Below are positions 29,172 to 38,086 of a stretch of 64,000 bases of DNA, piece after piece. Both the position numbers and the translations under genes were made by a program. Source of the DNA: Flavobacterium anhuiense (lineage in GTDB: Bacteria > Bacteroidota > Bacteroidia > Flavobacteriales > Flavobacteriaceae); assembly GCF_004151235.1 (NCBI RefSeq), contig NZ_JUIV01000009.1, positions 62,001 through 126,000 of the forward strand, given 5' to 3'. Numbering within the stretch: the stretch's first letter is position 1; every line of letters begins with the position of its first letter. A model generated the notes under the pieces. It saw only the letters and a list, made by a program, of their open reading frames with translations. It searched no databases and had not been told where the DNA came from.

Positions 29172-30692
29172 ATGTTAAAAGGTAGTTTAAAACTGACTCA
29201 TTTTGTTCTGATAATGAGTGTGCTGAATTTTATATTCTTTCATTTGCCTTTTTTCACTTTCGTCTTTGAAAATGTTGATTGCAAAAGTTTCAACGGATTA
29301 ATTTTAGTAATCAGTCTAATCGTTTTAATGCTGGTGGCAAACGCGTTTGCTTTCTATCTGATTTGCTTTCTATCTCGTTTTTTTGGAAAGCTTTTCTTGG
29401 TGCTGTTTTTTTTGATTAATTCTATAGCGGTTTATTTTATTAATACATACAACGTTATAATAGACGAAAGTATGATTGGGAATGTTTTAAATACCAATTA
29501 CGAAGAATCTAGCAGTTTCTTTTCTTTCAAATTGATATTATATGTGATTCTATTTGGAATATTGCCTGGCATTTATATTATTAAAGTTAAAATAATAAAA
29601 GAGCCGGTTAAGAAATTCCTAATTCAGTTTTCAGTCAGCTTATTGTTTATTATTATTTTAGTGTTTGTCAATGCGGCCAACTGGCTTTGGATCGATAAAA
29701 ATTCTAAGCGTTTGGGCGGTCTTGCAATGCCTTGGTCATATACTGTAAATACGTCGCTTTTTTACATTCATCAATACAAAAAAAATGAAAAAGAAATTTT
29801 ACTTCCAAATGCAGTAATTAAAGACAACGTAAAATCTGTTGTTGTTTTAGTAATTGGAGAATCGGCGAGAAGCCAAAACTTTTCTTTGTATGGTTACCCT
29901 AAAAATACGAATCCGCTGCTTTCTAAAACAAAGAATGTATTTCATTTTAATGCTACTTCTTGCGCCACTTATACCACCGCGGGCGTAAAGTGTATTTTAG
30001 AACATACCAATTCAGATGATCTCTATGAAATTTTGCCCAACTATCTATACCGAAATAATGTTGAAGTTATTTGGAAAACAACCAATTGGGGTGAACCTCC
30101 TGTACATATTAAAGAGTATCAAAACCGAGATTTTTTGAGGAAGAATTGTAAAGGTGAGCAATGTAATTATGATGAAGTGCTTCTAACAGGATTGAAAGAA
30201 CAGATTTTGGCCAGTACAAAAAATAAAATCCTAATTGTACTTCACACCAGTACAAGCCACGGACCAACATACAGCAAAAAATATCCGCTCGATTTTGAGA
30301 CTTTTAAACCTGTTTGCAATAGTGTTGAATTAGGAAAATGTTCACAGCAGGAACTTTTAAATGCCTATGATAATACGATCGTCTATACCGATTATATTTT
30401 GTCTCAAATAATTCAAGATTTACAGCAGTTGAAAGATTATAAAAGCACTATGATTTTTGTTTCGGATCATGGAGAATCTTTAGGAGAAAAAAATCTGTAT
30501 ATGCATGGAGTTCCAATAAGTTTTGCGCCTAAAGAACAGTATCAAATTCCTTTTATAGTCTGGGTTTCTGACAATTCTAAACAGCTTAAAGAAAATGAAA
30601 TGTTGTCTCAAAATCATGTATTTCATAGTGTTTTAAACTTTTTAAATATACAAAGCCCTATTTATAATGAAGGAATGAATATTTATAAATAA
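29172..30692 (+). CDS. Phosphoethanolamine transferase (EptA-like, sulfatase fold)
   Basis: A 506-residue membrane protein with about five transmembrane segments in residues 10-170 and a periplasmic alkaline-phosphatase/sulfatase domain. The metal ligand E230 sits in VIGESARSQNFSLYGYPKNTNP, and the nucleophile position T266 is in SCATYTTAGVKC, matching the CGT motif of EptA/MCR. HTSTSHGP and SDHGESLGE complete the zinc site. The family transfers phosphoethanolamine from phosphatidylethanolamine to lipid A or other glycans and can confer polymyxin resistance. It is monocistronic and flanked by AT-rich non-coding DNA. The acceptor is not determined by sequence. Confidence 0.93.
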   Translation: MLKGSLKLTHFVLIMSVLNFIFFHLPFFTFVFENVDCKSFNGLILVISLIVLMLVANAFAFYLICFLSRFFGKLFLVLFFLINSIAVYFINTYNVIIDESMIGNVLNTNYEESSSFFSFKLILYVILFGILPGIYIIKVKIIKEPVKKFLIQFSVSLLFIIILVFVNAANWLWIDKNSKRLGGLAMPWSYTVNTSLFYIHQYKKNEKEILLPNAVIKDNVKSVVVLVIGESARSQNFSLYGYPKNTNPLLSKTKNVFHFNATSCATYTTAGVKCILEHTNSDDLYEILPNYLYRNNVEVIWKTTNWGEPPVHIKEYQNRDFLRKNCKGEQCNYDEVLLTGLKEQILASTKNKILIVLHTSTSHGPTYSKKYPLDFETFKPVCNSVELGKCSQQELLNAYDNTIVYTDYILSQIIQDLQQLKDYKSTMIFVSDHGESLGEKNLYMHGVPISFAPKEQYQIPFIVWVSDNSKQLKENEMLSQNHVFHSVLNFLNIQSPIYNEGMNIYK

Positions 30693-30891
30693 AGATTTCT
30701 AAAAATTTATCTGAAGAAATTATTCGAAAACTTCATTTTAAGCTCATAAACACAGACTTCTAGAAAACTTTTAAAAAAGAAACACCAAATTAGGGTTTTA
30801 GCATAAAGCAGTCTTTGTACGATTCCTTTTTTAACTTATCTTCGCTTTTTATAGATTTCCAAAAACAATTAACTCCTTTAAAATATAATTT

Positions 30892-32316
30892 GTGAAAAAT
30901 AATCATGATGTCGCAGAAGACAATCAGCTAAAACGTGGACTAACTAATCGCCACATTCAATTAATTGCCCTTGGCGGATCAATAGGAACGGGACTTTTCC
31001 TCGGAATTGGCCCAGCGGCTGTACTGGCGGGACCATCTGTAATTTTAGGATATGCCATTGCCGGAATTATCGCTTTTTTTATTATGAGACAGCTTGGCGA
31101 AATGGTGGTTGAAGAACCAGTTTCAGGAAGTTTTAGCTACTTTGCCTACAAATATTGCGGTTCTTTTGCTGGTTTCGCTTCTGGTTGGAATTATTGGATT
31201 TTATATATTCTGGTTAGCATGGCTGAGCTTACTGCTATTGGTGTTTATGTGCAGTTTTGGTGGCCTGAGATTCCGCTTTGGGCGTCCAGTTTATTTTTCT
31301 TTCTGGTTATTAATGCTTTGAATTTTGCTTCGGTAAAAGTTTACGGAGAAACTGAATTTTGGTTTTCTATCATAAAAGTTGTTGCCATTATTGCCATGAT
31401 CCTTTTCGGAACTTATTTGTTAGTAAGCGGAACAGGAGGAGAGCATGCTACGATTCATAATCTATATAACGATGGAGGCTTTTTCCCGAAAGGGTTTTTC
31501 GAAAAAACTGCAAATGGAAGCTATCAAGGTTTATTATCTGCAATGGCGTTAATTATGTTTTCTTTTGGAGGCTTAGAACTAATCGGAATTACAGCTGCTG
31601 AGGCAGAAAATCCAGAAAAAAACATCCCAAAAGCAACCAATCAGGTTATTTATAGAATCTTAATATTCTATGTTGGTGCATTGGTTATTTTGTTTGCTTT
31701 GTCGCCTTGGAGACAAATTACGACAGATAGCAGTCCGTTTGTAATGGTTTTTCAGAATCTAAACGGAATGGAATTTGAATTGTTTGGCAACAAAATATAC
31801 TTTACGCGTCTTATTGCCAATGTGCTGAATTTAATTGTACTAACTGCAGCTTTATCAGTGTATAACAGCAGTGTATACAGTAACTCACGAATGTTGTTTG
31901 GTTTGGCAGACCAAGGCAGTGCTCCTAAATTTTTAAAGAAACTGAACAAACAATCGGTGCCAGTTAATGCGATTTTAATTTCGTCATGTTTTGCCGCCAT
32001 TTGTATTTTAATCAATAAAATAATTCCAGAAGAAGCATTTAGTATTTTAATGTCTTTAGTGGTGTCATGCTTGGTTATTAACTGGGTTATGATTTCGTAT
32101 ACGCATCTGCAATTTAGACGTACAAAAGACAATGAAAACATAAAAACCAAGTTTGCTTCTATATTTTATCCAATAAGCAATTACATCTGTTTTGTGTTTT
32201 TATTGGGTATTTTATTCATTATGTGGATGACAGGAATGAAGTTGTCTGTAGAATTAATTCCTATTTGGCTAGGTATCCTTTTTGCATTCTATAAAGTTTT
32301 TAAAGTAAAAAAATAA
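30892..32316 (+). CDS. APC-family amino acid permease
   Basis: A 474-residue protein with about 12 transmembrane segments, starting at a GTG because no ATG in frame lies near. The signature LKRGLTNRHIQLIALGGSIGTGLFLG at residues 10-36 is the amino-acid permease consensus. FSFGGLELIGITAAEAENPEKNIPKA near 222-247 is the second conserved block. Members of this AroP/LysP/AnsP/GabP branch import single amino acids with protons. The substrate cannot be inferred. It ends with a strong hairpin terminator, so it is probably monocistronic. Confidence 0.93.
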   Translation: MKNNHDVAEDNQLKRGLTNRHIQLIALGGSIGTGLFLGIGPAAVLAGPSVILGYAIAGIIAFFIMRQLGEMVVEEPVSGSFSYFAYKYCGSFAGFASGWNYWILYILVSMAELTAIGVYVQFWWPEIPLWASSLFFFLVINALNFASVKVYGETEFWFSIIKVVAIIAMILFGTYLLVSGTGGEHATIHNLYNDGGFFPKGFFEKTANGSYQGLLSAMALIMFSFGGLELIGITAAEAENPEKNIPKATNQVIYRILIFYVGALVILFALSPWRQITTDSSPFVMVFQNLNGMEFELFGNKIYFTRLIANVLNLIVLTAALSVYNSSVYSNSRMLFGLADQGSAPKFLKKLNKQSVPVNAILISSCFAAICILINKIIPEEAFSILMSLVVSCLVINWVMISYTHLQFRRTKDNENIKTKFASIFYPISNYICFVFLLGILFIMWMTGMKLSVELIPIWLGILFAFYKVFKVKK

Positions 32317-32325
32317 ATAGTTTTT

Positions 32326-32355
32326 AAAATCCCATTTGTAATGAAATGGGATTTT
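32326..32355 (+). terminator. Intrinsic terminator after the permease gene
   Basis: AAAATCCCATTT and AAATGGGATTTT, loop GTAATG, followed by AATTTTT, 10 bp after the stop. Confidence 0.75.
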
Positions 32356-32564
32356 AATTTTTATGAAGTCTATATTTGTCATACTAAAATGAAATGGAAA
32401 TTGATAAGAAATAATGTTCATAATATGATATAATGAAGTAATCAAAATATATGCTTGTTTAAGTAGATTTGTCATAAGCACAAAATAATTAAAATCATTT
32501 TGTGTTAGAATATAGTAATATTGAAGTAGTTTGAAATTTTATCGAAAATTAAATAATTCAATCA

Positions 32565-33179
32565 ATGGAAAATTATAATAAAGACGTTACGGCTTACATT
32601 GCAAAAATGGCTGACTTTGCAAAACCTATTTTAAACCATTTACGAGAAATAGTTTTTAACGCTTGTCCCGAAGTAGAAGAAAACATTAAATGGGGAACAC
32701 CACATTATTCTTATAAAGGAGATCATTTAGTTATGATGGGCGGTTTTAAACAGCATTGTTCTTTTAGTTTATATAAAGCTGAATTAATGAAAGATAAGGA
32801 GATTCAAGCAAGTGTAAAAGCGGGTAAAAAATTTGGCTATTTAGACAAGATTAAGGATTTTTCTGAGTTGCCAAGCAAAGATAAATTGACTGCATATATT
32901 AAAGAAGCAATGGTTTTAAATGAAAATGGAACCGCAAAACCCAAACCAGTAAAAGAAAAATCGACTGCAGAAGTCGTGGCGCCTCAAGAATTTATGGATG
33001 CATTAAAAAAGGATAGTAAAGCAATCGAAATTTTTGAAAGCAAATCGCCGTCATTCCGTAAAAATTATATTATTTGGGTTGCCGATGCAAAGACAGATGA
33101 AACTAGAAATAAAAGAATTGCACAATCTCTAGAATGGATTGCAGAAGGAAAAGATAGATTTTGGCAATCCAAGAAATAA
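32565..33179 (+). CDS. DUF1801 / YdeI-family protein
   Basis: A 204-residue cytoplasmic protein. The N-terminal half fits DUF1801: VTAYIAKMADFAKPILNHLREIVFNACPEVEENIKWGTPHYSYKGDHLVMMGGFKQHCSFSLYK. The C-terminal half, after a lysine-rich linker, fits the YdeI/OmpD-associated tail (EFMDALKKDSKAIEIFESKSPSFRKNYIIWVADAKTDETRNKRI). These small proteins are common and uncharacterised. It starts 233 bp after the permease gene, beyond that gene's terminator, and is followed by two small genes on the same strand. Confidence 0.83.
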   Translation: MENYNKDVTAYIAKMADFAKPILNHLREIVFNACPEVEENIKWGTPHYSYKGDHLVMMGGFKQHCSFSLYKAELMKDKEIQASVKAGKKFGYLDKIKDFSELPSKDKLTAYIKEAMVLNENGTAKPKPVKEKSTAEVVAPQEFMDALKKDSKAIEIFESKSPSFRKNYIIWVADAKTDETRNKRIAQSLEWIAEGKDRFWQSKK

Positions 33180-33232
33180 CCGCGACTATCAATCGTCTAT
33201 AATTAAGAAGTAAAAAACTTCTAAATATTCTC

Positions 33233-33931
33233 ATGAGCAATACTTTTTCTGATAATAGCCAGATTGGAGTAGTATCTACTTTTTCTGAACTTGTGCATAC
33301 CAATTTCAAAGGAGAAATGAATGCGCTTTGCTGGCACAGAAATTTGGAAGGCGATTTTAAAGAGATTGTTTCCAAGTTATCTTTAAAAGAAAACATAACA
33401 GAAGTTTCTCGAGAAGATTTAAAAACACTCCAACTCTCAGAAAAAGGAAATATAGCGAGAGAAATAATTTTAAATGATTTGGAATTATTAGCCGATTTTG
33501 GAGCTTCGCCATCTCTCAATTTACTAAAGTGTTACGAACGTGACGATGAATTTGATTTCATTTCTACAGATGTTTATTCGTTTCATGTAGATCGTTCGCC
33601 AATTGCAACAGACACTTTTTTATGCACATATCACGGAGCTGCAAGTGATATTGTGGCTAATTCGCAAGCAGAACAAAAAATCTTAATTCCAGAAATTAGA
33701 GCAAAACTCAAAGAACTGCACAATGGAGCAGAAGAAGAGTTTGAAGATTTTTTGAAAGAAAACTATTTTGATTTGCATTATCAGATTCGTGCAAATGCCA
33801 AACCAATTAATTTAGGTTTAGGGCATCTTTGGCGATTGGCTGTAGATCACCCAAAGCAAGAAGTACTGCCTTGTGTGCATAGAGCGCCAATAGAAAATGA
33901 AGGAGAATACAGGTTGCTGCTGATTTGTTGA
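33233..33931 (+). CDS. DUF1826-like hypothetical protein
   Basis: A 232-residue cytoplasmic protein. It carries FSELVHTNFKGEMNALCWHR near the start, the DVYSFHVDRSPIATDTFLCTYHGAAS block near 115-140 and the terminal WRLAVDHPKQEVLPCVHRAPIENEGEYRLLLIC. The last two blocks resemble the DUF1826 pattern, where an H-x-D segment and a late CxHR motif suggest metal or substrate binding. Role unknown. It lies 53 bp after the YdeI-like gene and 27 bp before the MEDS-domain gene, so these three may be an operon. Confidence 0.72.
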   Translation: MSNTFSDNSQIGVVSTFSELVHTNFKGEMNALCWHRNLEGDFKEIVSKLSLKENITEVSREDLKTLQLSEKGNIAREIILNDLELLADFGASPSLNLLKCYERDDEFDFISTDVYSFHVDRSPIATDTFLCTYHGAASDIVANSQAEQKILIPEIRAKLKELHNGAEEEFEDFLKENYFDLHYQIRANAKPINLGLGHLWRLAVDHPKQEVLPCVHRAPIENEGEYRLLLIC

Positions 33932-33958
33932 TGAAAAATATTTATTTATATTTGAGTT

Positions 33959-34594
33959 ATGAACAAACAGACTCCTTTTACGGTATGTGGAGAATCATTG
34001 ACGGCTCCAATGCACATTTGTGGTTTTTTCGATTCGAGAGAACAGCAATATGAAGTAATCATTCCTTATATTTTGGAAGGTTTAGAAACCAATGATAAAG
34101 TCATAAATATCCTTGAAGGAAACCGCCATAGTGAACATTGCCGTTGTCTGGCTCAGAACGGAATATCTATTGCCGAAAAATTATCAACCGGACAATTGGA
34201 AGTACTGGCTTCTGAAAATACCTATATCAAGGATGGCGAATTTGCAGCAGATAAAATGTATAAAATGCTCGAACAAACTTTACTTTCGGCTTCGAGAGCT
34301 GGATATGATAGTGTAAGGGCGTGCGGAGATATGGTTTGGGCTCTCAAAAACCTGCCAGGAACTGATGAACTTTTAGAGTATGAAGCCAAACTGAACCTAC
34401 TCACTCCACAACATTCAGTTTCATTAATTTGTATGTACGACATTAGTAGTTTCAGCCCAAAAGCACTTGCAGATATATTGATTACCCATCCTTATGTAAT
34501 CAAGGACGGAAAAATTAGCAAAAACCCGCATTATGTAGAACCTTTAGAATTACTTTCTAGTCTTTCTTCCCGATCAGGAGTGCTTAAATCTTAA
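33959..34594 (+). CDS. MEDS (DcmR-like sensory) domain protein
   Basis: A 211-residue protein that fits the MEDS domain (methanogen/methylotroph DcmR sensory) across most of its length: HICGFFDSREQQYEVIIPYILEGLETNDKVINI, then DKMYKMLEQTLLSASRAGYDSVRACGDMVWAL, then SLICMYDISSF. The domain resembles a KaiC-like fold with no P-loop and is thought to sense hydrocarbon or other small ligands. It is stand-alone here, with no kinase or DNA-binding domain. It is the third gene of the small group beginning at 32565. Confidence 0.82.
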   Translation: MNKQTPFTVCGESLTAPMHICGFFDSREQQYEVIIPYILEGLETNDKVINILEGNRHSEHCRCLAQNGISIAEKLSTGQLEVLASENTYIKDGEFAADKMYKMLEQTLLSASRAGYDSVRACGDMVWALKNLPGTDELLEYEAKLNLLTPQHSVSLICMYDISSFSPKALADILITHPYVIKDGKISKNPHYVEPLELLSSLSSRSGVLKS

Positions 34595-34908
34595 GCGATT
34601 TTCTTTTTCTTATTAGCCTAATTTCAAAAAACAGTATCATTATCTATGATGGCAGTTTAAACTAGAACAATACAAAAAGACTACAAAAATATTCTTAAAT
34701 ATAACAAAAGTGATTATTTTTGTTGTATTTATACAAACAAACTGATTCCCAGTGTTGTAATAGTTTAATTGTTAAAGAAAAAACGGAATTCAGCGCTGAT
34801 AAAAAAACGTTAAAAACATTCTTAATTTTAAAGTGGCACAATTCCTGCCTGCAAAAAAATCATTGAATAATCTGAGCGCTTAATCGGTGTTCTAAAAAAT
34901 TAAAATAA
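34595..34908. other. Intergenic region (314 bp)
   Basis: AT-rich, with no ORF of interest. TATTTTTG at 34715-34722 matches TAnnTTTG and is a possible -7 box for the downstream DUF4377/META gene, but it lies 187 bp upstream and has no clear -33 element. No RNA or repeat was seen. Confidence 0.5.
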
Positions 34909-35931
34909 ATGAAAAGATTTAAATGTATGTATGTTTTTGTAGTAGTGTTATTATCAACATTTACATATGGTCAGGAAAGTTTAAAAATGTTTGTAAAAGA
35001 TAGTAAAGTGCCATGTTCGGGTGTTGCACCTATGGAATGTCTACAGGTAAAGTATGATAATGACAAAGAATGGCAGTTATTTTATGATCATATTGAAGGT
35101 TTTAATTTTGAAAAAGGAAATCGATATGAGCTACTGGTAACGAGAACCAAAAGACCAGAACCAATTCCAGCTGATGCTTCTGCATACGAGTACAAATTGA
35201 AAAGCATAATTTCTAAAACTCCTGTAACTAAGGAAAAAGGAATTTATGATACCAAAATGATTTTAACCCAGTTAAACGGAAAAAAGGTAAATAACGGAAA
35301 AGCATTTATCACAATTAACGATGAAGCTGGTACAATAAGCGGTAAAAACGGATGTAATAATTTCAACGTAAAATACACGAAGCTTTCTTCAAAAAATCAA
35401 ATCAAGACCAATTCTCCTATGGGAACTTTAATGGCTTGTGACGATGAAAGCATGAAATTAGAAAAAGAATTTAGCGCTGCGATAACCAATAAAAAGTTCA
35501 AAATTATAAAGAAAAACAATACAGTGCAGTTTAAAAATACTAAGAACAAAGTGGTTATGGAATTCTCTATTCCAACTCAAGACCAACTTTGGAGTTTTAT
35601 CGGAAAAAACAATTGGAAACTAATCGCACTAGAAAATGTTGGACAAGATTACGGAAAAGCTTCTATTAAGTTTAATGTAGCAGAAAAGAAAGTAAGCGGA
35701 AACACGGGATGCAACAACTTCGCTGGAACTTATGAAACTAGCGGAGATCATATTTCTTTTGATAAAGTAGCAGCTACTTTAATGGCGTGTATTGGTGAAG
35801 AAGGAAATAAAACAGAGCAAAAAATGCTATTTTATTTAAGCAATAAAGACCTGCGTTTTGACGTAGCAGACCAAACGCTTAATTTTTATCTAAACGATAA
35901 ATTGGTCATGATGTTTGGCATTACAAAATAA
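34909..35931 (+). CDS. Secreted DUF4377 plus two META domains
   Basis: A 340-residue protein with a signal peptide (VVVLLSTFTYGQ, residues 9-22). Residues 23-100 fit DUF4377 (VKDSKVPCSGVAPMECLQVKYDNDKEWQLFYDHIEGFNFEKGNRYEL). Two META/HslJ-like domains follow, about 110-215 and 222-335, each with the GxxGCNNFxxxY and PMGTLMAC / AATLMACIGEE hallmarks. META domains occur in HslJ-like envelope proteins tied to heat or novobiocin resistance. The two META copies differ in sequence, so this is an old duplication. It is monocistronic and ends at a strong terminator. Confidence 0.88.
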   Translation: MKRFKCMYVFVVVLLSTFTYGQESLKMFVKDSKVPCSGVAPMECLQVKYDNDKEWQLFYDHIEGFNFEKGNRYELLVTRTKRPEPIPADASAYEYKLKSIISKTPVTKEKGIYDTKMILTQLNGKKVNNGKAFITINDEAGTISGKNGCNNFNVKYTKLSSKNQIKTNSPMGTLMACDDESMKLEKEFSAAITNKKFKIIKKNNTVQFKNTKNKVVMEFSIPTQDQLWSFIGKNNWKLIALENVGQDYGKASIKFNVAEKKVSGNTGCNNFAGTYETSGDHISFDKVAATLMACIGEEGNKTEQKMLFYLSNKDLRFDVADQTLNFYLNDKLVMMFGITK

Positions 35932-35982
35932 ACTTGTTCTATGAATCATCTTAAAATAAATGATGATTTATATAAAATGATT

Positions 35983-36016
35983 AAAAAACCAGTGAAGTTG
36001 ATTTCACTGGTTTTTT
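35983..36016 (+). terminator. Intrinsic terminator after the META-domain gene
   Basis: AAAAAACCAGTGAA and TTCACTGGTTTTTT with a 6-base loop, 52 bp after the stop codon. Confidence 0.8.
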
Positions 36017-36062
36017 TATAGATTAATTATTTTCGCAATTCATGAAAGTTCAACTGAAAAGC

Positions 36063-36088
36063 TGCGCAAATGTCTCCGACTTTGCGCA
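36063..36088 (+). terminator. Second hairpin with T tract
   Basis: TGCGCAAA and TTTGCGCA with a 10-base loop, followed by ATTTTTTT. It may be a second terminator insulating the protease cassette from the META gene, or part of a repeat element. Confidence 0.5.
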
Positions 36089-36251
36089 ATTTTTTTATCT
36101 TCTTTTAAATAAAAAACTTCTCAAAAGCCTCTGACTTTTACACAAACCGTCTTAGGTATTTTAAATGAGACGAAGCCTTGCATAAACATTTTTTTTGACG
36201 ATTAATTATTTCTAATTTAGTGTATTAATATATGATAGAAAGATTTATTAT

Positions 36252-37064
36252 ATGGAGACGTTAGCTGAAAAGTATAGATCGTTACAATTATCGAGTTTAA
36301 ATTCAATGAAGAGTTATACGTGTATGCTCTTGACAAATACTCCTAAAGTTCATGGTACGGGAGTGTTTATTCAGATTCAAAACCACTATTTCCTTATTTC
36401 TGCGGCTCATGTTTTTGATAACTACGAAGAGTTATTTATTCCTTTATCACAAAATTATGAAATAATTAAAGCTGGAGGTGAAATTTTCCATATTAATAAA
36501 GTAATTAGAGAGAAGGATGGAGTTGATATAACTGTTATGAAACTAGATGATCAATGTGTTCCTCACCTTTTACGTACTTATAACTTTTTGCAAGCTGATG
36601 ATCTAGCTATTAACCATATATTTCAAAGTGAAGAATACTATACGTTTTTAGGTTATCCTACCACAAAATCAAAAATTTTATATAAAAGCGATATTTTTGA
36701 TTCTACCTCTTTTTTTCATTTTACCACTCCTAAAAGTAAAGATGATGATTATTCAAAGATTAATAGAAATCCTGCTGTTAATGTTATTACATCATATAAC
36801 AGAAAGCTTTCATTTAATCACAAAAAAATGATGTTTGGAACGGGTCCAGATTTACATGGTATTAGCGGTTGTGGTCTTTGGTTTACAGATCCTTTGGATA
36901 TATTTACAGGAATTGTGAAGCCCAAATTAACAGCAATAATGACTGATTGGCCAATTAAAAATAGAGGTATTATTATTGGGACACGTATTGATATTATTAC
37001 TGGTATTATACGAAAGTATCTTAATGTTGATTTTCCTGAATCGAGAATTGTAAGGATCAATTAA
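36252..37064 (+). CDS. Trypsin-like serine protease (cytoplasmic)
   Basis: A 270-residue protein without a signal peptide. The chymotrypsin-fold triad is intact: H53 in LISAAHVF, D92 in DGVDITVMKL and S205 in HGISGCGLW (the Gly-x-Ser-Gly pattern, with Cys after the second Gly). The N-terminal strand GTGVFIQIQNHYFLISAAHVF is typical of trypsin-like peptidases. Lack of a signal suggests intracellular action, for example on a partner protein. It is followed on the same strand by a TM protein (183 bp) and an AlbA_2 protein (49 bp further), which hints at a defence or stress cassette. The DNA here appears more AT-rich than its neighbours. Confidence 0.82.
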   Translation: METLAEKYRSLQLSSLNSMKSYTCMLLTNTPKVHGTGVFIQIQNHYFLISAAHVFDNYEELFIPLSQNYEIIKAGGEIFHINKVIREKDGVDITVMKLDDQCVPHLLRTYNFLQADDLAINHIFQSEEYYTFLGYPTTKSKILYKSDIFDSTSFFHFTTPKSKDDDYSKINRNPAVNVITSYNRKLSFNHKKMMFGTGPDLHGISGCGLWFTDPLDIFTGIVKPKLTAIMTDWPIKNRGIIIGTRIDIITGIIRKYLNVDFPESRIVRIN

Positions 37065-37246
37065 ATTTGTCAGATTGAAATAGCAGATTCAGTTGTTGTT
37101 AATTTGTAGACATGATAGTCCTAAATGGTAAATTGAAATATAATGTATAAATTTGAAACTTATCGGATTTAGAATAGTGATAAATTACCAATTTTAACTG
37201 TTAAGTTACTATTTTATAGTAATAAAAATATGCTGTACATAATATT

Positions 37247-38038
37247 ATGACCAATACACAAATAAATTTTATTATAGACATTGTTTCAGGAATTGGAACT
37301 TTTATTTCAAGTATAATTGCATTATTTGCTCTTAAAGAGGTGATTAAGCAAAGACGTGCAATGTATCAACCAAAACTTTATTTTAATGAATTTTCACTTT
37401 CTGTAAAAGGTAATCCTCATTCAGAAAAAAAATCTCTTTACCATTATTATTTGCATAATTTGCATGAACCAGTAAGAGAAGACTCCAGAAAGGGTTATTC
37501 CGTGTCGGCTCAATTTTTCTTTGAAAACATTGGTTATGGTGTGGCAAATAATATAAAATATGAGTGGACTTTTGATTATATTAAGGCTGCGAGAATGTTA
37601 TGTGAATTAAATCCAAAATTCAGCTATGACGACGATAAAAAGAGAAAGTCGCTTATGATAATTTTTGACAATAAGTTTTTTAATTCTTATGATTATAGTG
37701 ATGTTGGAAAAACAAAAAAAATTGATTTTATAAAACCTGAAAGTCTACAGCAAAACTTCAAACCAACATCAATTCCAATGACAATAACAGACGTTCATAT
37801 GGACTACGTTCTGCTAAAAAATAAAATGTTTAGTGAAGAATGTGATAGATTTAATCATGAGAAATTTAATAATTTTCCTATCCCAAAATTAAACATTTCT
37901 TATCATGATATAGCTGGTAAAAAATATGTAGAAGAATATTTATTTAATATTTCTTGTTACAATTCATTTAGGCAAATGGATGATAAATTAATAAATACTG
38001 AAGAAGATTATGCAAGTTTGTGTTTTTATTTAAAATGA
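37247..38038 (+). CDS. Membrane-anchored hypothetical protein
   Basis: A 263-residue protein with one N-terminal transmembrane segment (about residues 8-30, INFIIDIVSGIGTFISSIIALFAL) and a soluble C-terminal domain. That domain has VSAQFFFENIGYGVANNIKYEW near 85-105 and further beta-rich stretches such as KLNISYHDIAGKKYVEEYLFNI. I do not recognise a family. The N-terminal anchor with a following charged EVIKQRRAMYQPKLYF suggests a cytoplasmic domain tethered to the membrane. Position between a protease and an AlbA_2 protein makes it a candidate sensor or effector of the same unit. Confidence 0.7.
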   Translation: MTNTQINFIIDIVSGIGTFISSIIALFALKEVIKQRRAMYQPKLYFNEFSLSVKGNPHSEKKSLYHYYLHNLHEPVREDSRKGYSVSAQFFFENIGYGVANNIKYEWTFDYIKAARMLCELNPKFSYDDDKKRKSLMIIFDNKFFNSYDYSDVGKTKKIDFIKPESLQQNFKPTSIPMTITDVHMDYVLLKNKMFSEECDRFNHEKFNNFPIPKLNISYHDIAGKKYVEEYLFNISCYNSFRQMDDKLINTEEDYASLCFYLK

Positions 38039-38086
38039 TACTTTACAAATCAGTAAGTATAGAAATGTATAAAATATAGATGTAAA

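Larger units (their letters stand above)
35932..36251. other. Intergenic region (320 bp) with two hairpins
   Basis: Holds the terminator at 35983-36016 and a second hairpin at 36063-36088. The rest is AT-rich spacer and the promoter region of the protease gene. The DNA after 36090 is repeat-like (CTTCTCAAAAGCCTCTGACTT). No gene was recognised. Confidence 0.6.

Noticed and set aside
32317..32564. Small ORF on the minus strand downstream of the permease
   Set aside because: It is AT-rich, spans the terminator and overlaps the permease's 3' end.
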